A model generated the notes under the pieces. It was not told the DNA's origin. It was given only the letters and a program-made list of their open reading frames with translations, and made no database searches. This document shows positions 60,935 to 64,000 of a stretch of 64,000 nucleotides of DNA, in pieces (the first letter of the stretch is position 1; every line of letters begins with the position of its first letter). The position numbers and the translations under genes were made by a program. Source of the stretch: Halobacillus sp. A1 (GTDB lineage: Bacteria; Bacillota; Bacilli; Bacillales; Halobacillaceae); NCBI RefSeq assembly GCF_024189295.1, contig NZ_JAIZEN010000001.1, positions 434,001-498,000 on the forward strand, in the 5' to 3' direction.

Positions 60935-62770
60935 ATGTCTAATTTCGATCCTGTGCATCATTCCTCAGAATATAATAATTTGTATGACTCCTTACTACAA
61001 TTCTCCTCAGATCCCTCTTACAGAAGAGCTTTACAGAGATTCAATGATTACAAATTAGAAGAAATAAAGAAATTGGATCAAGTGACAGCCGATTACTCAA
61101 GGACGATCGATGCTTTGGTAAACCTTGTTTTTAAAGTGCGGTATGATAAAGAGAGTAACGAGTATTATTATCCCCTGTTTGAAGGTAAGCTTGCTCATGA
61201 AATTGGGCTGACCACCCGGTATGTCGCAAACAAATCATTGAAGGAGTTGTTCGGACATAATCAGTCTCTTTTCTATGCCAGTCAATATGAAAGAGCTTTT
61301 TCAGGGGAATCCTTATCATATAAACACCGCTATAAAGGAAGGTTCTTTTATACGACACTTTCTCCGATCAGTGAAAAAGGGGAAGTCACAGAAATTATCG
61401 GAAGTACTGTCGAAATCACAATGTATGAAAAAGCTGAAACTACGATCAGACATATGGCTTATCACGATCCATTAACCGATTTACCGAACCTGCGCAAATT
61501 ACACGCAGACTTGGAAAATTTAATCGAAAATTCTTCCGAGCATCATCCGGTCACTGTCATGTACTGTGATTTGGATCGGTTCAAAAACGTAAACGATGCA
61601 CTCGGTTACGTAACAGGTGATCAAGTCATCCAGAAAATCGCTGAACGTCTAAAAGACTGTCTCGAACCTAATATTGAACTCTATAGGCTCACAGGTGATG
61701 AATTCATCTTCATCATCCAGGGGGAGTTGTCTCTTTCTAGAATCATGGAATTTGGGCACAAGATCCTCGAACGGGCTAGACCTCCCATATACTTGAAAGA
61801 GAAAGAAATTTTTCTGACGCTCAGTATAGGTGTCTCTACCTCTGGTAAAGGGAGTCAAACATCTCAGAAAATCTTAGGACAAGCGGATATAGCTAAGCAA
61901 TATTGTAAAGTCCGCGGAAGGGATCATGTGCTTTTGTATTCAGATGATATGAATAAGTCTTACAATCACCTGCTTTCTTTAGAAAGTTCTTTACGAAAAG
62001 CTATTTTAAATAACGAACTAACACTTCACTACCAACCAAAAGTGGACGTTAGGACTGGTGGAATAAACGGCATTGAGGCATTGGTCAGATGGAATCATGC
62101 AGAAAATGGATGGATCTCCCCGGGAGAATTCATCCCCCTTGCTGAAGAAGCTGGCATGATTTCTCAGATAGACGAGTGGGTGATGGGCGAAGCGTGCCGT
62201 CAAACTAAAGAATGGCTGAAACAAGGTTTTGCTGCAGAAAGAGTTGCGGTCAATGTATCAGCTACTGAAATCCAGCAGGAGAATTATTCAAATAAAGTTA
62301 AAAAGGTTCTCGAACAAAATAATTTGCCGTCATCTTATTTAGAAATCGAAGTTACAGAAAATAGTGTCATGCAAAATTCTACTGAATGTATCCGTACGAT
62401 GCAGGAATTGAAAAGCATGGGAGTCACGCTTTCTATAGATGATTTCGGAACAGGATACTCTTCCCTCAGTTATTTAAGACAGTTTCCGATTCATAACTTA
62501 AAAATTGATCAAACATTCATTAAAAGTGTAAAAACAGGCCCGAGTGATGCCGAAATTGTCAAGGCCATCATCCAAATGGCGGATGCCTTTAAACTCGGTG
62601 TTGTAGCTGAAGGGGTAGAATGTGAAAATGTGCTTACTTTTTTAAGAGAGAATCAATGTGAATCCTACCAAGGCTACTATTTCAGCAAACCTCTTCCACC
62701 GAATGAAATAAGGGAATTCCTTTCAAAAAGTTCAAAATACAGACATAATAAAAACCCGAACCTTCAGTGA
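60935..62770 (+). CDS. PAS-GGDEF-EAL protein; EAL intact, GGDEF degenerate (TGDEF)
   Basis: A 611-residue soluble protein. A PAS-like sensor (about 65-165), a GGDEF domain with signature site RLTGDEFIF (Thr253 in place of Gly) and NDALGYVTGD (Tyr in place of the usual His), and an EAL domain with IEALVRWNH (Glu381), VNVSATEI, EIEVTENSV, IDDFGTGYSSLSYL, LKID, VVAEGVE and YQGYYFSKP. All catalytic EAL residues are kept, so it should be a c-di-GMP phosphodiesterase with GGDEF as a regulatory GTP site. Monocistronic. Confidence 0.93.
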   Translation: MSNFDPVHHSSEYNNLYDSLLQFSSDPSYRRALQRFNDYKLEEIKKLDQVTADYSRTIDALVNLVFKVRYDKESNEYYYPLFEGKLAHEIGLTTRYVANKSLKELFGHNQSLFYASQYERAFSGESLSYKHRYKGRFFYTTLSPISEKGEVTEIIGSTVEITMYEKAETTIRHMAYHDPLTDLPNLRKLHADLENLIENSSEHHPVTVMYCDLDRFKNVNDALGYVTGDQVIQKIAERLKDCLEPNIELYRLTGDEFIFIIQGELSLSRIMEFGHKILERARPPIYLKEKEIFLTLSIGVSTSGKGSQTSQKILGQADIAKQYCKVRGRDHVLLYSDDMNKSYNHLLSLESSLRKAILNNELTLHYQPKVDVRTGGINGIEALVRWNHAENGWISPGEFIPLAEEAGMISQIDEWVMGEACRQTKEWLKQGFAAERVAVNVSATEIQQENYSNKVKKVLEQNNLPSSYLEIEVTENSVMQNSTECIRTMQELKSMGVTLSIDDFGTGYSSLSYLRQFPIHNLKIDQTFIKSVKTGPSDAEIVKAIIQMADAFKLGVVAEGVECENVLTFLRENQCESYQGYYFSKPLPPNEIREFLSKSSKYRHNKNPNLQ

Positions 62771-62782
62771 AGGGGCGGGTTT
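62752..62782. terminator. Terminator hairpin
   Basis: AAACCCG and CGGGTTT close a stem with inner CCTTC / GAAGG. It overlaps the end of the EAL gene and lies before the convergent AGCS gene stop. Confidence 0.8.
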
Positions 62783-62790
62783 AGTTAAGC

Positions 62791-64000
62791 TCAACTGTTG
62801 TAACGTGCTCTTTTTTCTTCCTCTTTTTCTTGTTTCGCTACTTTCAGGAACTTATTCGTCTCAGCAGCTACTACACCAGATAGAAGCAGAAGACCAATCA
62901 AGTTTGGAAAGGCCATAAGACCGTTCATGACGTCAGCGAATAACCAAACCGTGTCAAGCTGGGCAACGGCTCCAACGAGGACGAATAAAACGAAAATTGC
63001 CTTATAAAAAGGAATGCCTCGGTCTCCGGTTAAGTAACCGAAACACTTCTCCCCATAATAGGACCAGCCGACAATTGTAGAGAAGGCGAAGAATATAACT
63101 CCTATTGTAACGATATACATCCCTAAATCACCAAGGAATACTTGGAAAGCGCTAGTCGTCAGGTCAGCTCCGTCCAACTCGCCATTTCCGTATTGACCAG
63201 CCATGACAATAGTAAGCCCTGTCATCGTACAGACAATAATTGTATCGATAAAAACCTGGGTCATTGAAACAAGTGCCTGTCTGCCAGGGTAGTCAGTTCG
63301 CGCTGCAGCGGCTGCAATAGGTGCAGAACCTAAACCAGCCTCATTCGAGAAGACCCCTCGTGCTACACCGAAGCGAATAACAGTACCGAGAATCCCTCCA
63401 CCGACAGCTTCACCTGTAAAGGCATCCGTAAATATGATTCCAAAAGCCTCAGGTACTAAATCGAAATTTAAGAAAATAATAATGAGTGCGCCAAGAACAT
63501 AAAAAACGGCCATGATAGGTACAAAAAATGCGGTGACTTTTCCGATTCCTTTAATCCCACCTAAGATGACGAGCGCCGCAAAGATAGTTAAGAGTATCCC
63601 TGTAATCCATGGGTTAACACTAAAAGTGGAGTCCATAACGTCCGATACTGTGTTGGACTGGACCATATTACCAATTCCAAACGCTGCAAATGCGCCAAAT
63701 ATTGCAAATAGAACAGCGAGCCACTTCTGTTTGAGTCCTCTTTCGAGATAATACATCGGTCCGCCGGACATTTTGCCATCTTTCCCGGTTACACGATATT
63801 TCACCGCTAAGATCGCTTCAGCGTATTTGGTGGCCATTCCGAAAATAGCGGTAATCCACATCCAGAACACAGCACCAGGTCCCCCAAGAACGACGGCTGT
63901 CGCGACCCCGGCAATATTACCAGTCCCGATGGTTGCTGCTAGTGCAGTCGTCAAAGCCTGGTAATGTGAGATGTCTCCTTCTTCTTTTTTTTGTGTTTTT
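62791..64000 (-). CDS. Alanine/glycine:cation symporter (AGCS), 5' end outside window
   Basis: The last 402 residues of a Na+/alanine (or glycine) symporter. The frame stays open to the window edge; the visible N-terminal part (EEGDISHYQALTTALAATIG, TGNIAGVATAV) matches the family region about 70 residues in, so about one or two helices are missing. Other signatures: KMSGGPMYYLERGL and ARGVFSNEAGLGSAPIAAAA. Sodium coupling fits a salt-loving host. Confidence 0.94.
   Translation of the reverse strand, partial: KTQKKEEGDISHYQALTTALAATIGTGNIAGVATAVVLGGPGAVFWMWITAIFGMATKYAEAILAVKYRVTGKDGKMSGGPMYYLERGLKQKWLAVLFAIFGAFAAFGIGNMVQSNTVSDVMDSTFSVNPWITGILLTIFAALVILGGIKGIGKVTAFFVPIMAVFYVLGALIIIFLNFDLVPEAFGIIFTDAFTGEAVGGGILGTVIRFGVARGVFSNEAGLGSAPIAAAAARTDYPGRQALVSMTQVFIDTIIVCTMTGLTIVMAGQYGNGELDGADLTTSAFQVFLGDLGMYIVTIGVIFFAFSTIVGWSYYGEKCFGYLTGDRGIPFYKAIFVLFVLVGAVAQLDTVWLFADVMNGLMAFPNLIGLLLLSGVVAAETNKFLKVAKQEKEEEKRARYNS

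Noticed and set aside
1-64000. CRISPR array, prophage or intact IS element
   Set aside because: No evenly spaced direct repeats, no phage structural genes and no transposase frame with a DDE or HUH motif was found.
1-64000. tRNA or rRNA genes
   Set aside because: No cloverleaf with a GTTCRANNC T-arm or rRNA-like stretch was noticed; a covariance search would be decisive.

Overview
The window reads as chromosomal DNA of a low-to-moderate GC, spore-forming Bacillaceae that lives in salt, most like Halobacillus, Pontibacillus or Thalassobacillus. The grounds are: strong AGGAGG-type ribosome binding sites; B. subtilis-like neighbourhoods (ywrC-ywrD-ywrB-ywrA, sppA-yteJ, mreBH, ywbE, ydaT); T-box and SAM-I leaders; a proH-proJ-proA osmoadaptation operon with no T-box, arranged as described for Halobacillus halophilus; a stand-alone glnA2-like glutamine synthetase; and several sodium-coupled symporters. 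No rRNA, tRNA, CRISPR array, prophage or intact insertion sequence was seen.

Layout. 1-1346: end of a two-component pair, the kinase having an odd ATP-binding site. 1.6-8.2 kb: glutamate and bile-acid-type symporters, small membrane proteins, two GNATs, HIT and Nudix proteins. 8.3-12.6 kb: ywrC regulator, gamma-glutamyltransferase-like ywrD, paired chromate transporter halves and an AIM24 protein. 12.7-19.6 kb: SAM-I riboswitch before msrA, RDD protein plus sppA, a GNAT, a lipoprotein with an apparent ATT start, orphan eutH, a peroxiredoxin-like protein, a DMT exporter and ykuK. 19.6-20.8 kb: gene-free DNA with hairpin repeats. 20.8-25.8 kb: MFS exporter, argS behind an arginine T-box, a membrane-anchored methyltransferase and a thioredoxin-like protein. 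26.1-29.6 kb: proHJA. 29.6-34.0 kb: nucleotidyltransferase, DUF3817, old yellow enzyme, and catalase behind a Fur/PerR-like box.

34.3-43.6 kb is one long operon: ACAD10/11-type acyl-CoA dehydrogenase, SDR, TetR regulator, 3-hydroxyacyl-CoA dehydrogenase, thioesterase, ACAD10/11-type kinase, ComB-family phosphatase, FadE-like dehydrogenase, crotonase and quinone-oxidoreductase-type MDR. A palindromic operator sits at its promoter. The kinase plus dehydrogenase are the two halves of eukaryotic ACAD11, which suggests catabolism of 4-hydroxyacyl-CoA through a phosphorylated intermediate. The ComB phosphatase between them is not explained by any pathway I know and is the strongest candidate for something undescribed.

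43.7-48.3 kb: a broken GNAT gene, then a cluster of unrecognised proteins (a 43-residue GGCC-tailed peptide, a JAMM protease, two coiled-coil proteins, a Cys-containing beta-rich acidic protein, and two others) that looks like a spore-surface assembly set. 48.3-51.7 kb: glnA with a perfect GlnR/TnrA site, ydaT with a SigB-like promoter, ywbE, and a second copy of the hairpin repeat. 52.1-58 kb: YhfP-type reductase, a channel-like protein lacking the GYG filter, M15 peptidase, PanE-like reductase, two tandem DUF1428-like paralogues with puzzling starts, and mreBH. 58.2-64 kb: a YkgJ-MOSC-DUF1992-SRAP run, a PAS-GGDEF-EAL protein with a degenerate GGDEF motif, and the 3' part of an alanine/glycine:cation symporter.
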